Translations under genes and position numbers: made by a program
In this document: one piece after another, positions 52,451 to 62,315 of the stretch
How positions within the stretch are numbered: position 1 is the first letter of the stretch
Layout of the letters: each line of letters opens with the position of its first letter
Notes under the pieces: model-generated
What the model was told of the DNA's origin: nothing
Seen by the model: only the letters and a program-made list of their open reading frames with translations
Database searches by the model: none
Origin: Phormidium sp. FACHB-1136
Lineage (GTDB): Bacteria; Cyanobacteriota; Cyanobacteriia; Phormidesmidales; Phormidesmidaceae
Length of the DNA: 64,000 nucleotides
Direction: 5' to 3'
Assembly: GCF_014697375.1 (NCBI RefSeq)
Contig: NZ_JACJRS010000008.1
Coordinates: forward strand, 25,343-89,342

Positions 52451-52525
52451 CAGCGGGCGAGAAGACCTCGCCCCTAACGTTGGTTGGGACGGGAATCGGG
52501 GTTTTCCAACTCGGAGTTGGTATTC
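52451..52525. repeat. Dispersed repeat family A, full copy beside transposase remnant
   Basis: CAGCGGGCGAGAAGACCTCG with CCCCTAACG, then GGGAATCGGGGTTTTCCAAC and TCGGAGTTGGTAT. It borders the transposase remnant that begins at about 52532. Confidence 0.75.
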
Positions 52526-52531
52526 GCCAGC

Positions 52532-52733
52532 CAACGACACTGGCCGATTGAGAGTGCGTTACATGGGGTCAAGGATGTCACTATTGAGGAGGATGATCCG
52601 CCTCGACCCGGTGGCTATGTCCCGATCACCTGGAGTATTTTCGACCCCTTCGCCATTACCCTAGCCCGACGGCAAGGCTGGCGAACCGGACTCCAAGCCC
52701 TCAGAAATTGGGCTAATTGGATCTACTCAGAGC
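52532..52733 (+). pseudogene. C-terminal remnant of an ISAs1/IS4-like transposase
   Basis: The frame encodes RHWPIESALHGVKDVTIEED, then GGYVPITWSIFDPFAITLAR and GWRTGLQALRNWANWI. The HWxIExxLHxVxDVTxxED pattern with a downstream ITLAR...ALRxxAN is the C-terminal end of DDE transposases of the ISAs1/H-repeat type. No upstream catalytic part exists. The remnant stops about ten bases before the 3' end of tRNA-Phe. Confidence 0.7.
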
Positions 52734-52742
52734 CTAGAATGA

Positions 52743-52815
<73 letters not shown>

Positions 52816-53004
52816 TGGGCTGTTTTTCAGCGCTTACATACCATAGCAAGCCAGTGCCACCCCTGGCAAGATCGTTTTTGCAAAAACATGGATTTTTGCG
52901 GGAAGAGGGCTGGATGGAGGCGGAAAATCCCCGTGGGGCAACACGGGGCTGGGTGGCATGATGGCCTTTCGACCGGGTGGACGGTGGGAAAGAATGGCCG
53001 AGAC

Positions 53005-53451
53005 CTAGGGCACTTCCCGCAGGCGAGCGACCTTGAGGTAGAAGGGACCTTCTCCCTGTCCGGCGTAGGCCCGAACACGGACGGTGTAGGTGCCGGATTG
53101 GGTGATGCGGGCAAACAGCAGGGAGTTAGTGGTGCCGTCGGGGCCGTCATCATTTTCGCTGATGGTGGAACCGTCTTCGCCAATGAGGGCAACCATGGTG
53201 TCAAAGGCATCGGACGTTACATCAATGGCGACTTGATCGCCAGCTTCGAGGCGCACGGTATAGTCTCTGGCAAAGCCGCCAAAGCCCGTAGGAATGTCGC
53301 GGTTGGAGAGATTATCGTTAATTTCCCGTGAGGCAGGTAGGGGAATAGGCGAATAGATCTGCTGGGCCTGGGCGCGTAGACCTGTTCCAGCAATCAGAAA
53401 AACGGTGGCCGGAAGCAACAGGCTTTGGCGCAAGAAAGAGGTAGCTCGCAT
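53005..53451 (-). CDS. Secreted PPC-domain protein
   Basis: 148 residues. A signal peptide (MRATSFLRQSLLLPATVFLIAG to the AQAQQ cleavage region, about residue 30) directs export. The rest is one bacterial pre-peptidase C-terminal (PPC)-like beta domain: DYTVRLEAGDQVAIDVTSDAFDTMVALIGEDGS, ISENDDGPDG, and SGTYTVRVRAYAG with FYLKVARL. PPC domains are usually attached to secreted peptidases; here the domain stands alone. It is likely periplasmic or extracellular; role unknown. Confidence 0.82.
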   Translation of the reverse strand: MRATSFLRQSLLLPATVFLIAGTGLRAQAQQIYSPIPLPASREINDNLSNRDIPTGFGGFARDYTVRLEAGDQVAIDVTSDAFDTMVALIGEDGSTISENDDGPDGTTNSLLFARITQSGTYTVRVRAYAGQGEGPFYLKVARLREVP

Positions 53452-53663
53452 GGCTTCAGGGTGTAAAGGAATGGAACTCTAGTAACCGTGGGGTAACAAT
53501 GGGCGTATTCCCGTCGATAGCCGTTGCGATGTGCTTTACCGCAGGCCATCGATACAAGGTCGATATCAGGTCGAGTCCGTTGCTGCCCATTATGGCCTAG
53601 GTTTTGGGCAATTCTTGGAAAAATCCAGGTGTTTGTTAGATTTCGCGACAGAACACCAAGGAG

Positions 53664-53891
53664 CTAGGGTTTGGGGGCGTCGGGTTTGTAGTAGTCGTTC
53701 GCTTGGGGGGGCTGGTTGCCGCCGGATGGATTGATGCAGCCCGCCTTTTGCACGTATTGGCACACGCGGGCATAGAGGCGGGCACGGGTGCCGGGAGGGC
53801 CAGCGGAAAACAGAACGCGATCTCCACCCACTACACCGACCAAAATCTTGACGCCACAGACCGGACACGTTTGAGGATTGGGGCCAGCCAT
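53664..53891 (-). CDS. Small CxxC zinc-ribbon-like protein
   Basis: 75 residues from MAGPNPQTCPVCG (53891) with AGGAG eight bases upstream. One CPVC pair at the N-terminus and two further Cys (YARVCQYVQKAGC) could bind a zinc ion or form disulfides. A VLFSAGPPGTRARLYARV core and a Pro/Asn-rich tail follow. It looks like a conserved cyanobacterial small protein of unknown function. Confidence 0.7.
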   Translation of the reverse strand: MAGPNPQTCPVCGVKILVGVVGGDRVLFSAGPPGTRARLYARVCQYVQKAGCINPSGGNQPPQANDYYKPDAPKP

Positions 53892-53965
53892 CACCGAACT
53901 CCTGTCAAGCAACACCAGGGGAAGCCATGACCACGGTGACGGGGGCCACGGTGACAGGGCTTGCC

Positions 53966-55015
53966 CTAAGGGTCATAGACTGACTGCACCATAGCAAGAT
54001 CCGGGCTGGGCTGGATCGGGATCGGGGACAAATTTGGGAATTGAGCCTGGGGCTGGGACTGGGACTGGATCCGTTGCCGCCAGTGTTTTACGAGGGCTTG
54101 CAGGGGGGGCGAGAGCCAATCGTCGTACTGGGGGTAGACGGGCAACCGGGGGCGCAAAACCCAGCCTGCGGAGCCAATCACCCCTTGCAGGCCATCGGCG
54201 GTGGGGTGGTCGTAGTCGGGGTTGACTTCATCGATGGGGCTGAGGCCACCCAAATCGCGCACCCCAGCGGCAAGGCAGGCCAGTAGATCGGTATGACTGA
54301 CGAGATTGGGGGGAATTTGCAGGGTGATGTCGGATGGCAAAAGCTGGCTGGCCAAGGTCACGGCCCTGAGTAAGGCAGATCCCATCAGGGCTTGCCCTTG
54401 AATGGACTGGCGCTGTCCGGGACGGTGGGGTTGCAGAATCACCTCCTGGATGTGACCGTAGCGCTGGTGTAGGGCGGCAATGGCCCCTAGGGAATCGGCC
54501 CAGTCGGCCTCGGTTTCCCCTAGGCCCAGCAGCAGCCCCGTGGTGAAGGGAATGCCCAGTTCTCCGGCCCAGGCTAATTGTTGTAGGCGCACCTCCGGGC
54601 GTTTGCTGGGGGCGTGGCGATGCACCGTCTTCAGCAGTTTGGGGGTGACTTGTTCTACCATTAGCCCCATGGAGACATTCACCCGCCCCAACTGGGCCAT
54701 TTCTTCGCGGAGGAGGGGGCCAGCATTGGTGTGAGGCAGCAGTCCGGCCTCTAGGGCCAGTTCACAAATGTGGTCAATGTGGCGAAACCAGGCGGCTCGG
54801 CGAGGGCTATGGGGAGCCACTTCGCCGCTGAGCACCAAGACCTCCGCTACCCCACGCCGATGCAGTTGGGGCAGCAAGGCTTGCACCCTGTCCAACGCTA
54901 ACCAGGGAGACGCCCCCGGATCTTGTCGAAAGTTGCAGTAGGTGCAGCGGTTAAAACACTCGTAGGTGGGCACCAGGGTATGGGCAGGGCTGTAGGTAAT
55001 CGGGGTGATGTCCAT
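53966..55015 (-). CDS. cofG: FO synthase subunit CofG
   Basis: 349 residues from MDITPITYSPAHTL (55015). The radical SAM cluster motif is CFNRCTYCNF (CxxxCxxC). Other landmarks are EVLVLSGEVAPHS, NAGPLLREEMAQLGRVNVSMGLMVEQ, KRPEVRLQQLAWAGELGIPFTTGLLLGLGE, and GGLSPIDEVNPDYDHPT. CofG works with CofH to make the deazaflavin FO, the antenna of some cyanobacterial photolyases. cofH is not adjacent. The last 40 residues are Pro/Gln-rich and non-conserved. Divergent from tex. Confidence 0.92.
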   Translation of the reverse strand: MDITPITYSPAHTLVPTYECFNRCTYCNFRQDPGASPWLALDRVQALLPQLHRRGVAEVLVLSGEVAPHSPRRAAWFRHIDHICELALEAGLLPHTNAGPLLREEMAQLGRVNVSMGLMVEQVTPKLLKTVHRHAPSKRPEVRLQQLAWAGELGIPFTTGLLLGLGETEADWADSLGAIAALHQRYGHIQEVILQPHRPGQRQSIQGQALMGSALLRAVTLASQLLPSDITLQIPPNLVSHTDLLACLAAGVRDLGGLSPIDEVNPDYDHPTADGLQGVIGSAGWVLRPRLPVYPQYDDWLSPPLQALVKHWRQRIQSQSQPQAQFPNLSPIPIQPSPDLAMVQSVYDP

Positions 55016-55147
55016 GGCAAAGGAGGGCGCGGGGGCCAGGATGGTAAAGCCCACTATCTGCCTCGTATCCTAACCTGCCTCTGCTAGCCTGATCGGAGTG
55101 GACTGGTTCTATAGTTGATCTGTTTCAGCTACTCAGCCAAGCCAACC

Positions 55148-57310
55148 ATGACCCCTGTGGCACCGTCTCCGGCCTCGATCATTGCCAACGAACTGAACCT
55201 GCGCGACGCCCAAGTAAACGCGGCTCTGGCCCTGTTTGCTGAAGGGGCGACGGTGCCCTTTGTGGCCCGTTACCGCAAGGAGCGCACCGGGAACTTGGAC
55301 GAGATACAGCTTCGGCAAATTGCGGAACGGTTCGATTATTTAACCGAGTTGGAAGACCGACGCCAAACGGTGCTGGCGGAAATTGACTCTCAAGGTAAGC
55401 TCACCCCCGATCTGAGGGTCGCCATTCTCGCCTGTCAGCAAAAGACCGAACTAGAGGATCTCTACCTGCCCTATCGTCCCAAGCGGCGCACCCGTGCCAC
55501 CATGGCCAAGGAAAAGGGCTTAGAACCACTGGCCCAGCAGATTGAGGCCAGCAACCAATCGGGGCAGCGCATCCAGCTAACCCAGGTTGCCCAGGGGTTT
55601 GTCAACGCCGAAAAGGGAGTGGCTACGGTGGAGGAGGCTTTGCAAGGGGCGGCAGATATTTTGGCGGAACAGGTGGCGGAACGGGCGGATCTGCGTCGCT
55701 ATGTGCGCGATCAACTGCTGAAGCAGGGGCAAATCACCGCCAGCGTTAAAAAAGATCATCCCGAAGGCAGCACCAAATACGAAATGTATCGGGCCTATCA
55801 AACTCCGGTGCGGTCGATGGCCTCCCACAACCTGCTGGCCCTGCTGCGGGGCGAACGGGAGGGGGTGCTGAAGGTGAGCTTGGACATCGACGTTGATTCC
55901 CTGTTGCAGACCATCGCCAAACGCACGGTCAAAACCTCGGTGCCGGATCTGCGCCAGTTTTACAGTGCGCTGATCCAAGACGCCTACAGCCGCCTGATGA
56001 AGCCGTCCCTCACCAGCGAAGTGATGGCCGAGAAAAAAGCCTGGGCCGATGAGGTGTCCATCCAAACCTTTGAGGCGAATTTGAAAAACCTGCTGCTGTC
56101 GCCCCCGGCGGGGATGAAGCCGACCTTGGGCGTGGATCCGGGCTTTCGCACGGGCTGCAAGGTGGCGGCGGTGGATGGCACGGGCAAGTTTTTGGAGTAC
56201 CAGGCGATTTTTCCGCACCAGTCGGCCCAGCAACGGCAGCGGGCGGCAGAAACCCTGGCCGCGATGATTCGCCAACACCACATCGAACTGATCGCCATTG
56301 GCAACGGCACCGCCAGCCGCGAAACCGATGCCTTTGTGGGGGAAGTCCTAAAAACCCTGAGCAATCCGCCTGTGAAAGTTTTCGTCAACGAATCCGGGGC
56401 TTCCATCTATTCTGCCAGCGAGGTGGCGGCGGCGGAATTCCCTGACCTAGACCTAACCGTGCGGGGGGCGATCAGCATTGCCCGACGGCTGCAAGATCCC
56501 CTGGCGGAACTGGTGAAAATTGACCCCAAATCCATCGGCGTGGGGCAATATCAACACGATGTCGATCAAAAGCGGCTGAAGCAAAAGCTAGATGACACCA
56601 TCGAAAGTTGCGTGAATTATGTCGGGGTAGACCTGAATATGGCCTCCCGTGAGTTGTTGACCTATGTTTCGGGCATTACCCCAGCAGTGGCGAATAATAT
56701 TGTGGACTACCGCAATACTAACGGCGCATTTCAGTCTCGTAAGGACTTACTGAAGGTCAAAAAACTTGGCCCCAAAGCCTTTGAACAGGCGGCGGGATTT
56801 CTGCGGATTCGCAACGGCAAAAATCCCCTTGACAATACCGCTGTTCACCCCGAAAGCTATGCCATTGTCGATAGGATTGCCGCTGATTTAGCCATTCCTC
56901 TGGCTCAGATTCCCCAAGCTACAGATCGTCTAAAGCGGCTCGATATTCGCCAATACACCACTGAAACTGCTGGAGAACTCACCCTAAACGATATTCTGCA
57001 AGAGTTAGAAAAACCCGGACGCGACCCCCGTGACCAGTTCACCTACGCCCGCTTTCAGGAAGGCATTAACGAAATCACCGATCTGAAGCCAGGGATGACC
57101 CTAGAAGGCACCGTCACCAACGTCACCAACTTTGGCGCGTTTGTAGATGTGGGGGTTCACCAAGACGGGCTGGTGCATATTTCCCAACTGGCCAACCGCT
57201 TTGTTAGCGACCCCAACGACATCGTAAAAGTCGGCCAAGTGGTCAAAGTACGGGTGATGGAAGTAGACACCAAACTGAAACGCATTGGCCTATCCATGAA
57301 ACAAGTCTAG
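55148..57310 (+). CDS. tex: Tex family RNA-binding protein
   Basis: 720 residues from MTPVAPSPAS (55148). Order follows Tex: N-terminal helical region (VPFVARYRKERTGNLDE), YqgF-like RNase H fold (TLGVDPGFRTGCKVAAVD and AIGNGTASRETD), helix-hairpin-helix (VNYVGVDLNMASRELLTYVSGITPAVANNIV, FQSRKDLLKVKKLGPKAFEQAAGFLRI) and a C-terminal S1 domain (GMTLEGTVTNVTNFGAFVDVGVHQDGLVHISQLA). Tex is a transcription-associated nucleic-acid-binding protein. Length is typical. Confidence 0.96.
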   Translation: MTPVAPSPASIIANELNLRDAQVNAALALFAEGATVPFVARYRKERTGNLDEIQLRQIAERFDYLTELEDRRQTVLAEIDSQGKLTPDLRVAILACQQKTELEDLYLPYRPKRRTRATMAKEKGLEPLAQQIEASNQSGQRIQLTQVAQGFVNAEKGVATVEEALQGAADILAEQVAERADLRRYVRDQLLKQGQITASVKKDHPEGSTKYEMYRAYQTPVRSMASHNLLALLRGEREGVLKVSLDIDVDSLLQTIAKRTVKTSVPDLRQFYSALIQDAYSRLMKPSLTSEVMAEKKAWADEVSIQTFEANLKNLLLSPPAGMKPTLGVDPGFRTGCKVAAVDGTGKFLEYQAIFPHQSAQQRQRAAETLAAMIRQHHIELIAIGNGTASRETDAFVGEVLKTLSNPPVKVFVNESGASIYSASEVAAAEFPDLDLTVRGAISIARRLQDPLAELVKIDPKSIGVGQYQHDVDQKRLKQKLDDTIESCVNYVGVDLNMASRELLTYVSGITPAVANNIVDYRNTNGAFQSRKDLLKVKKLGPKAFEQAAGFLRIRNGKNPLDNTAVHPESYAIVDRIAADLAIPLAQIPQATDRLKRLDIRQYTTETAGELTLNDILQELEKPGRDPRDQFTYARFQEGINEITDLKPGMTLEGTVTNVTNFGAFVDVGVHQDGLVHISQLANRFVSDPNDIVKVGQVVKVRVMEVDTKLKRIGLSMKQV

Positions 57311-57316
57311 CCCTCG

Positions 57317-57453
57317 GTCAGAGGGTCAGGAGACCTGCCCCCTACATAAAACCAATGCGGTAGGGGCGCGGTTGTCGCGCCCGATGCAGAATCCTTGGTC
57401 AGCCAACCCGATTCGTCAGAGGGTCAGGAGATCTGACCCCTACATAAACCCAA
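57317..57453. repeat. Two 39-bp direct repeats after tex
   Basis: Units at 57317-57355 and 57415-57453 match in about 36 of 39 positions. Each has GTCAGAGGGTCAGGAGA followed by CCCCTACATAAA. Between them is a G/C palindrome (GGGGCGCGGTTGTCGCGCCC). The whole spacer between tex and the AI-2E gene is repeat DNA. Confidence 0.75.
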
Positions 57454-57467
57454 GGCTGAGTCCTCCC

Positions 57468-58649
57468 CTACTCTGGCCGATCATTGGTGGCGACGGGAGG
57501 CATTTCGGTGGCCACCAATACCCGTTCGGCCTCGTCTTGGCGATGGCTGCGGAGGGCATCGAGGGCTTCTTTGAACACGACAGCGGCGGGGACGGCCACA
57601 ATTACCCCCAACAGACCGCCCACCCTGGCCCCCGATAAAATGGCGATGAACACCCAAAAGGGATTCAGCCCCGTAACGCTACCCAGCACCCTAGGGGCGA
57701 GGCCATTTTCCACCACCTGCTGTACAATCACCGAGCCGATCAGCATGGGGATGGCGATTTTGATATCGCGCAGGGCCACGAGCAGGGTGGTTAGCACCAC
57801 GCCCACGGTGCCGCCGAAGGGGATCAGCGCCAACAGCCCCACCGTTAGCCCAAACAGGGAGCCAAAGGGCACATTCAGCAGGCTATAGATCACCGTCAGG
57901 GCGGCACCGAGGCAGCTCGCGACGATCAACTGGCCCAGAAAATAGTTGCGAAAGCTGGAGCGCAGGGTAGTGGAAAAGGGGCGCTGGATGGGGGTGGGCA
58001 GCAGTCCTACCAGGCTTCCCCACACTTCTTCGCCATGCTGCAACAGGTAAAAGGTGAGCACCACCGTCAGCACCACATCCAGCAGCTTGTTGGCGGTGAA
58101 GAAGGCGACATTGAGGGTCAGGTTCAGGGCTTCCCCAGCAATGGACTGGATCTCCCGTCGCAGCCGATCCGTGGTTTGGGTAATTAGGCCATCCAGGTTG
58201 ACAGGCCAGCCCCATTCCGCGAACTTACTGTCCAGCATCATGAGCTGCACCTTGCCCGAATCAAACCATTCCGGCAAGCGACCGATCAGTTGTTGGCCTT
58301 GATCCACCACAAAGGGCACCACCGTCAGCGCTAGGGCCGCAAACCCCACCAAGGCAAACACCAGCACCAAAATGGCGGATAGACCTCGTTTGAGGCCCGC
58401 CCGCTCTAGGCTGGCCATGGGATAACTGAGCAAAAAGGCCAGCAGCGACGCGATCAGCACCGTCACCGCAATGGATCGGAAATAGCCAAAAATAACAGAA
58501 ATGGCCCAGATATTAAGCACCAGCAACGGCGTGGACAGCATCACCGCCGCCGATTGGGCAACGGGGTTAAGCTGACTCCACCAGCGGGTTAACCAACTCC
58601 GGGTTTCGGAGGGCTGGGCGGTGACAGTGGGGGAATCCGTCTGAATCAT
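57468..58649 (-). CDS. AI-2E family transporter
   Basis: About 393 residues from MIQTDSPTVT (58649). The family plan of about eight membrane helices with a large loop between helices 3 and 4 is present. Landmarks include SYPMASLERAGLKRGLSAILV, FYLLQHGEEVWGSLVGLLP, GQLIVASCLGAALTVIYSLLNVPF, IPFGGTVGVVLTTLLVAL, VQQVVENGLAPRVLGSVTGLNPFWVFIAILSGARVGGLLGVIVAVPAAV. Relatives export AI-2 or act as Na+/H+ antiporters; substrate unknown. The C-terminal tail is short and acidic. Confidence 0.9.
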   Translation of the reverse strand: MIQTDSPTVTAQPSETRSWLTRWWSQLNPVAQSAAVMLSTPLLVLNIWAISVIFGYFRSIAVTVLIASLLAFLLSYPMASLERAGLKRGLSAILVLVFALVGFAALALTVVPFVVDQGQQLIGRLPEWFDSGKVQLMMLDSKFAEWGWPVNLDGLITQTTDRLRREIQSIAGEALNLTLNVAFFTANKLLDVVLTVVLTFYLLQHGEEVWGSLVGLLPTPIQRPFSTTLRSSFRNYFLGQLIVASCLGAALTVIYSLLNVPFGSLFGLTVGLLALIPFGGTVGVVLTTLLVALRDIKIAIPMLIGSVIVQQVVENGLAPRVLGSVTGLNPFWVFIAILSGARVGGLLGVIVAVPAAVVFKEALDALRSHRQDEAERVLVATEMPPVATNDRPE

Positions 58650-59041
58650 GGGGGCAACGCAGAGGGCGATCAAGGGGTTGCAGACCTATCCTACGCTTAG
58701 AATCTGGTAAAGCCAAGGACAATCGGCCCAGGACAATCGACCCAGGCCATCCCGGATCCCTACCGCCGTCGTCTGGGAAACCGAACCTGCCCTAGACGCT
58801 AGGTTTGTTACGCTTGAGCTAAGGTAATGGGCTACCCTTAGCCCTACGGTTTTTAGTCGCGCTTGGGAAGCATGGTTTTGAGGCAGGGGTGTCAAGCCTT
58901 GGTTCAATCCCGGTTTGGCCGATGGTTTGACGACCCTTCAGACGACCCTTCAACCGTGCGTTTTCATGGGGTTGTGACGGCGTTTCGTTGGGCAATGGCA
59001 GCCTGATTTAGGCAGTTTATTTGGTAGTTAGGAGGACAATT
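58650..59041. other. Intergenic region between AI-2E gene and dnaJ-type gene
   Basis: About 390 bases holding the divergent promoters of both genes. TTAGGAGGACAATT just before the dnaJ-type ATG is its ribosome-binding site. No heat-shock CIRCE inverted repeat was seen. Confidence 0.4.
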
Positions 59042-60031
59042 ATGGCGGCTACTGGCTTTAAAGATTACTACGCCGTGTTGGGGGTCGGTAGAACCGCTGG
59101 TGTGGATGAGATTAAGCAGTCCTTTCGGAAACTGGCCCGCAAGTACCACCCCGATGTGAATCCGGGCGACAAGAACGCCGAGGCTCGCTTCAAGGAAGTG
59201 AGCGAAGCCTACGAGGTGCTGTCTGACCCCGACAAGCGCAAAAAATACGACCAATTTGGCCAGTATTGGCAGCAGGCGGAACGGGCTGGGGCCGGGGCGG
59301 GCTATGGCACACCGGGCGACTTTGGCGGCTTTGACTTCAGTAACTACGGCAGTTTCGATGAATTTATTAATGAACTGCTAGGTCGTTTCGGTAACTCAGC
59401 GGCGGGTGGCCCCCGTGCTCGCGGCTATTCCTACGGTGCCCCCAGCGGGTTTGGTGGGCCTGGGGCCGGGTTTGACCCCACCATGGCCGCCCAATCCTTC
59501 GACCAAGAGGCCAACATCAACCTCACCTTCAGCGAAGCCTTCCACGGCACCCAAAAACGCCTCCGCATCGGCAACGACGAGGTGGAAGTCCGCATTCCCC
59601 CAGGGGCCAAGCAGGGCAGCAAAGTGCGGCTCAAGGGCAAGGGCCAGATGAACCCCTACAGCAAACAGCGGGGCGATGTGTACCTGGTGGTGCAGCTTGC
59701 GCCCCATGCCCTGTTTAAGATTGAGGGCGATAATCTGGTTTGCGACCTGCCCATCACCCCCGATGAGGCCGTCCTGGGCGGCAAAATTGATGTGCCCACC
59801 CCCGATGGCCCTGTCACCATGAACCTGCCCGCTGGAGTAAAATCTGGCCAAACCCTACGGCTGCGCGGCAAAGGCTGGCCCAGCCCCAAGGGTAGCCGGG
59901 GGGATCTGCTGATTACCGTGGTGATCACGCCGCCCACCAAACTCAGCGACGACCTGCGCCAACTCTACGAAAAAATTCGCGACCTGCGCCCAGACAACCC
60001 TCGCCAAGCCCTGACAAACACACGTCTGTAG
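59042..60031 (+). CDS. DnaJ-type (class II) co-chaperone
   Basis: 329 residues. J domain at 6-72 with the HPD motif in KYHPDVNPG, then a Gly/Phe-rich linker with an unusual Gly/Ala/Tyr/Ser content (about 80-165), and two C-terminal substrate-binding beta domains ([103 protein letters not shown]). The zinc-finger domain of DnaJ is missing, so it is a CbpA/DnaJ2-like protein stimulating DnaK. Confidence 0.94.
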   Translation: MAATGFKDYYAVLGVGRTAGVDEIKQSFRKLARKYHPDVNPGDKNAEARFKEVSEAYEVLSDPDKRKKYDQFGQYWQQAERAGAGAGYGTPGDFGGFDFSNYGSFDEFINELLGRFGNSAAGGPRARGYSYGAPSGFGGPGAGFDPTMAAQSFDQEANINLTFSEAFHGTQKRLRIGNDEVEVRIPPGAKQGSKVRLKGKGQMNPYSKQRGDVYLVVQLAPHALFKIEGDNLVCDLPITPDEAVLGGKIDVPTPDGPVTMNLPAGVKSGQTLRLRGKGWPSPKGSRGDLLITVVITPPTKLSDDLRQLYEKIRDLRPDNPRQALTNTRL

Positions 60032-60103
60032 TGCTGTAGATACCGGACTAGACGGATAGCCCATCCGCAGCAGACACCCTCAACTTCCAGGCCCAGCACC
60101 CGT

Positions 60104-60155
60104 GGAGGCAAGATCTCCTCGCCCGCTCATGCCGAGGACAAAGACGCTGGATTTC
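60104..60155. repeat. Dispersed repeat family A, partial copy
   Basis: GAGGCAAGATCTCCTCGCCC then GCTCATGCCGAGGACAAAGA and CGCTGGATTT match the right part of the copies at 31285 and 34663. Confidence 0.65.
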
Positions 60156-60252
60156 CGATTCCTGTTGACAAGGGCTGTTAGGATTTAGGGAAGACGTTTT
60201 GTCACGGGTGAGAGACCGCCATGGTAATTTCTCAGCCGTTTGGATATCAACC

Positions 60253-61206
60253 ATGCTCCAGCTAACTGTAGCGATTCCCACCTACAACGGCGCAGATCGA
60301 TTACCAGATGTGCTAGATCGATTGCGACACCAAACGGAAACGGAACGTATCCGTTGGGAAGTGCTGGTGGTCGATAATAATAGCTCCGATGGCACAGCCG
60401 TCGTGGTACAAAGGTTTCAAGAAAACTGGCCATCAGACGTTGTCTTGCGGTACGTTGTCGAAACCCAGCAGGGCGCAGCCTTTGCCAGAAAACGAGCCAT
60501 ATCCGAATCTCAATCCGAACTAGTTGGCTTCTTAGATGACGACAACGTTCCTGAATTAACCTGGGTTGCAGAGGCTGTTAGATTTTCCCAAGACTATCCC
60601 AGGGCCGGAGCCTATGGTAGCCAAATTCATGCCGTATTTGAGGTAGAACCTCCCCCCAGCTTTAATCGGATCAAGCCTTACTTTGCCATTACAGAACTTG
60701 GCGAAAGTCCGAGACTTTACCACGCTAAAAATAACCTTTTACCGTCATCAGCAGGGCTCGTTGTTCGACGAGAAGTGTGGCAAAACTTTGTGCCCGATCA
60801 CTGTATTTTGAGCGGCAGAGTAGAAGGCAGTATGTTAACGGGAGAAGATTTAGAAGCATTATCCCATATCCAGCGTAAGTCAGACTGGGAGATTTGGTAC
60901 AATCCACGCATGAAGATTGACCACAAAATACCTCGAAAACGTTTAGAAATTGACTACTTAATACCGTTTTTTCGAGGTATTGGCTTAAGTCGCTATGTCA
61001 CCCGCACCGCAGGAGTGAACCCCATCCTAAAACCGGGTTTAACGATAGCCCATTTAGGTAATGACTTGCGAAAGCTATCGCTTCATATGTTTCGCCATGG
61101 TTTACCACCCAAAGACGACACATCTGCCTGTGAGCGAGCCCTTTTGATTGGAAGCTTGAACAGCTTCTTTTACCTTTGGAATAAAGGTTACTTAAGCAAA
61201 AAATAA
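60253..61206 (+). CDS. hpsE: HpsE-like glycosyltransferase, copy 1
   Basis: 317 residues from MLQLTVAIPTYNGADRLP (60253). A family 2 glycosyltransferase with VVDNNSSDGTAVVV, QQGAAFARKRAISES, a metal-binding FLDDDNVPE and ADLEAL-like GEDLEALSHIQ, and WEIWYNPRMKIDHKIPRKRLEIDYLIPFFRGIGLSRY. The order and wording match HpsE of the hormogonium polysaccharide locus in Nostoc, whose product is needed for gliding. It probably adds sugars to an exported polysaccharide. The tail KLSLHMFRH is amphipathic. Codon and base use is more A/T-rich than upstream genes. Confidence 0.83.
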   Translation: MLQLTVAIPTYNGADRLPDVLDRLRHQTETERIRWEVLVVDNNSSDGTAVVVQRFQENWPSDVVLRYVVETQQGAAFARKRAISESQSELVGFLDDDNVPELTWVAEAVRFSQDYPRAGAYGSQIHAVFEVEPPPSFNRIKPYFAITELGESPRLYHAKNNLLPSSAGLVVRREVWQNFVPDHCILSGRVEGSMLTGEDLEALSHIQRKSDWEIWYNPRMKIDHKIPRKRLEIDYLIPFFRGIGLSRYVTRTAGVNPILKPGLTIAHLGNDLRKLSLHMFRHGLPPKDDTSACERALLIGSLNSFFYLWNKGYLSKK

Positions 61207-61325
61207 AAGCATCAAAAAGACACATCTCGATTATTTTTCTGAACCACTTTTTTGGCAATTGAGTAAAAATCTTCTGTGGATTCATCAAGAAAATCTCTTT
61301 TCAGTTCAACATAGGATGGCTATCA

Positions 61326-62315
61326 ATGAGCCAGGATTTATTTTCTATTACGGTCGCCATTCCTACCTATAATGGGGCTCAGCGTTTACCCAAAGTATTA
61401 GAGGCTCTGCGTTATCAACGCCACACTGAAGGCATTACCTGGGATGTCGTGGTGATTGACAACAATAGTTCTGATACAACCGACCAAGTGGTTCGCTCCT
61501 ATCAAGAGAACTGGGAAGAACCTGATTCCCTCACCTACTATCTTGAACCTCATCAAGGGGCAGCCTTTGCTAGGGAACGGGCCATCAAGGCAGCAAAGGG
61601 GAACTATGTTGCTTTCTTGGATGATGACAATATTCCAGCACCAGACTGGATTTTCTCGATTCATCGCTTCAGCCAGGATTATCCCCACATCGGTGCATTT
61701 AGTGGGCAGATTCACGGTGACTATGAGGTAGAGCCTCCTGAGAACTTTCAAAAAATCGCGGCATTTCTGGCCATTCGTGAACATGGCCCACACCCTTTTC
61801 GCTTTAACCCAGATAATCTGAACTTGCCGCCCAGTGCGGGATTGGTGGTTCGCAAACAAGCCTGGAATGATGCAGTACCCAGCCAACCCAAATTAAAGGG
61901 ACGCCTAGGCCAAAGTATGATAGGGGGAGAAGATTATGAGGTATTACTGCATCTTCATCAGGCTGGTTGGGAGATTTGGTACAATCCGCAGATGCACATC
62001 AACCACTGCATTCCTCGACACCGACTAGAGCGAGAGTATTTACTCGGCTTGGCTAGGGGAGTGGGTTTAGCCACCTGCCAGCTACGGATGATCAATGCGA
62101 GACCTGTAGACAAACCCGTGATTTTAGTCAGAACGATTCTAGGAAACGGTCGTCGCATTGTCCGACATCAATGGAAGCATAGAAAACAGCTCAAGCATGA
62201 GTTAGTCTCAGCCTTTGAACTAGAATTTTATCGCGGTAGCATGATGAGCCCTATGATTTGGGTTCGCAACGCCTGGAGCACTAGATTCCCGTCTTCAGAA
62301 AGACCGAAAAAATAA
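61326..62315 (+). CDS. hpsE: HpsE-like glycosyltransferase, copy 2
   Basis: 329 residues, paralogous to the gene before it. Same sequence landmarks: VAIPTYNGAQRLPKVLEAL, VIDNNSSDTTDQVV, HQGAAFARERAIKAAKG, FLDDDNIPAPDWI, QIHGDYEVEPPENFQKIA, GEDYEVLLHLHQAGWEIWYNPQMHINHCIPRHRLEREYL. It lies 119 bases downstream of copy 1 and is probably in one transcript. Divergence between the two copies is substantial, so the duplication is not recent. Copy 2 looks closer to the typical HpsE. Confidence 0.85.
   Translation: MSQDLFSITVAIPTYNGAQRLPKVLEALRYQRHTEGITWDVVVIDNNSSDTTDQVVRSYQENWEEPDSLTYYLEPHQGAAFARERAIKAAKGNYVAFLDDDNIPAPDWIFSIHRFSQDYPHIGAFSGQIHGDYEVEPPENFQKIAAFLAIREHGPHPFRFNPDNLNLPPSAGLVVRKQAWNDAVPSQPKLKGRLGQSMIGGEDYEVLLHLHQAGWEIWYNPQMHINHCIPRHRLEREYLLGLARGVGLATCQLRMINARPVDKPVILVRTILGNGRRIVRHQWKHRKQLKHELVSAFELEFYRGSMMSPMIWVRNAWSTRFPSSERPKK

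Noticed and set aside
58650..59041. CIRCE heat-shock operator before the DnaJ-type gene
   Set aside because: The 9-bp inverted repeat with 9-base spacer was looked for and not found.
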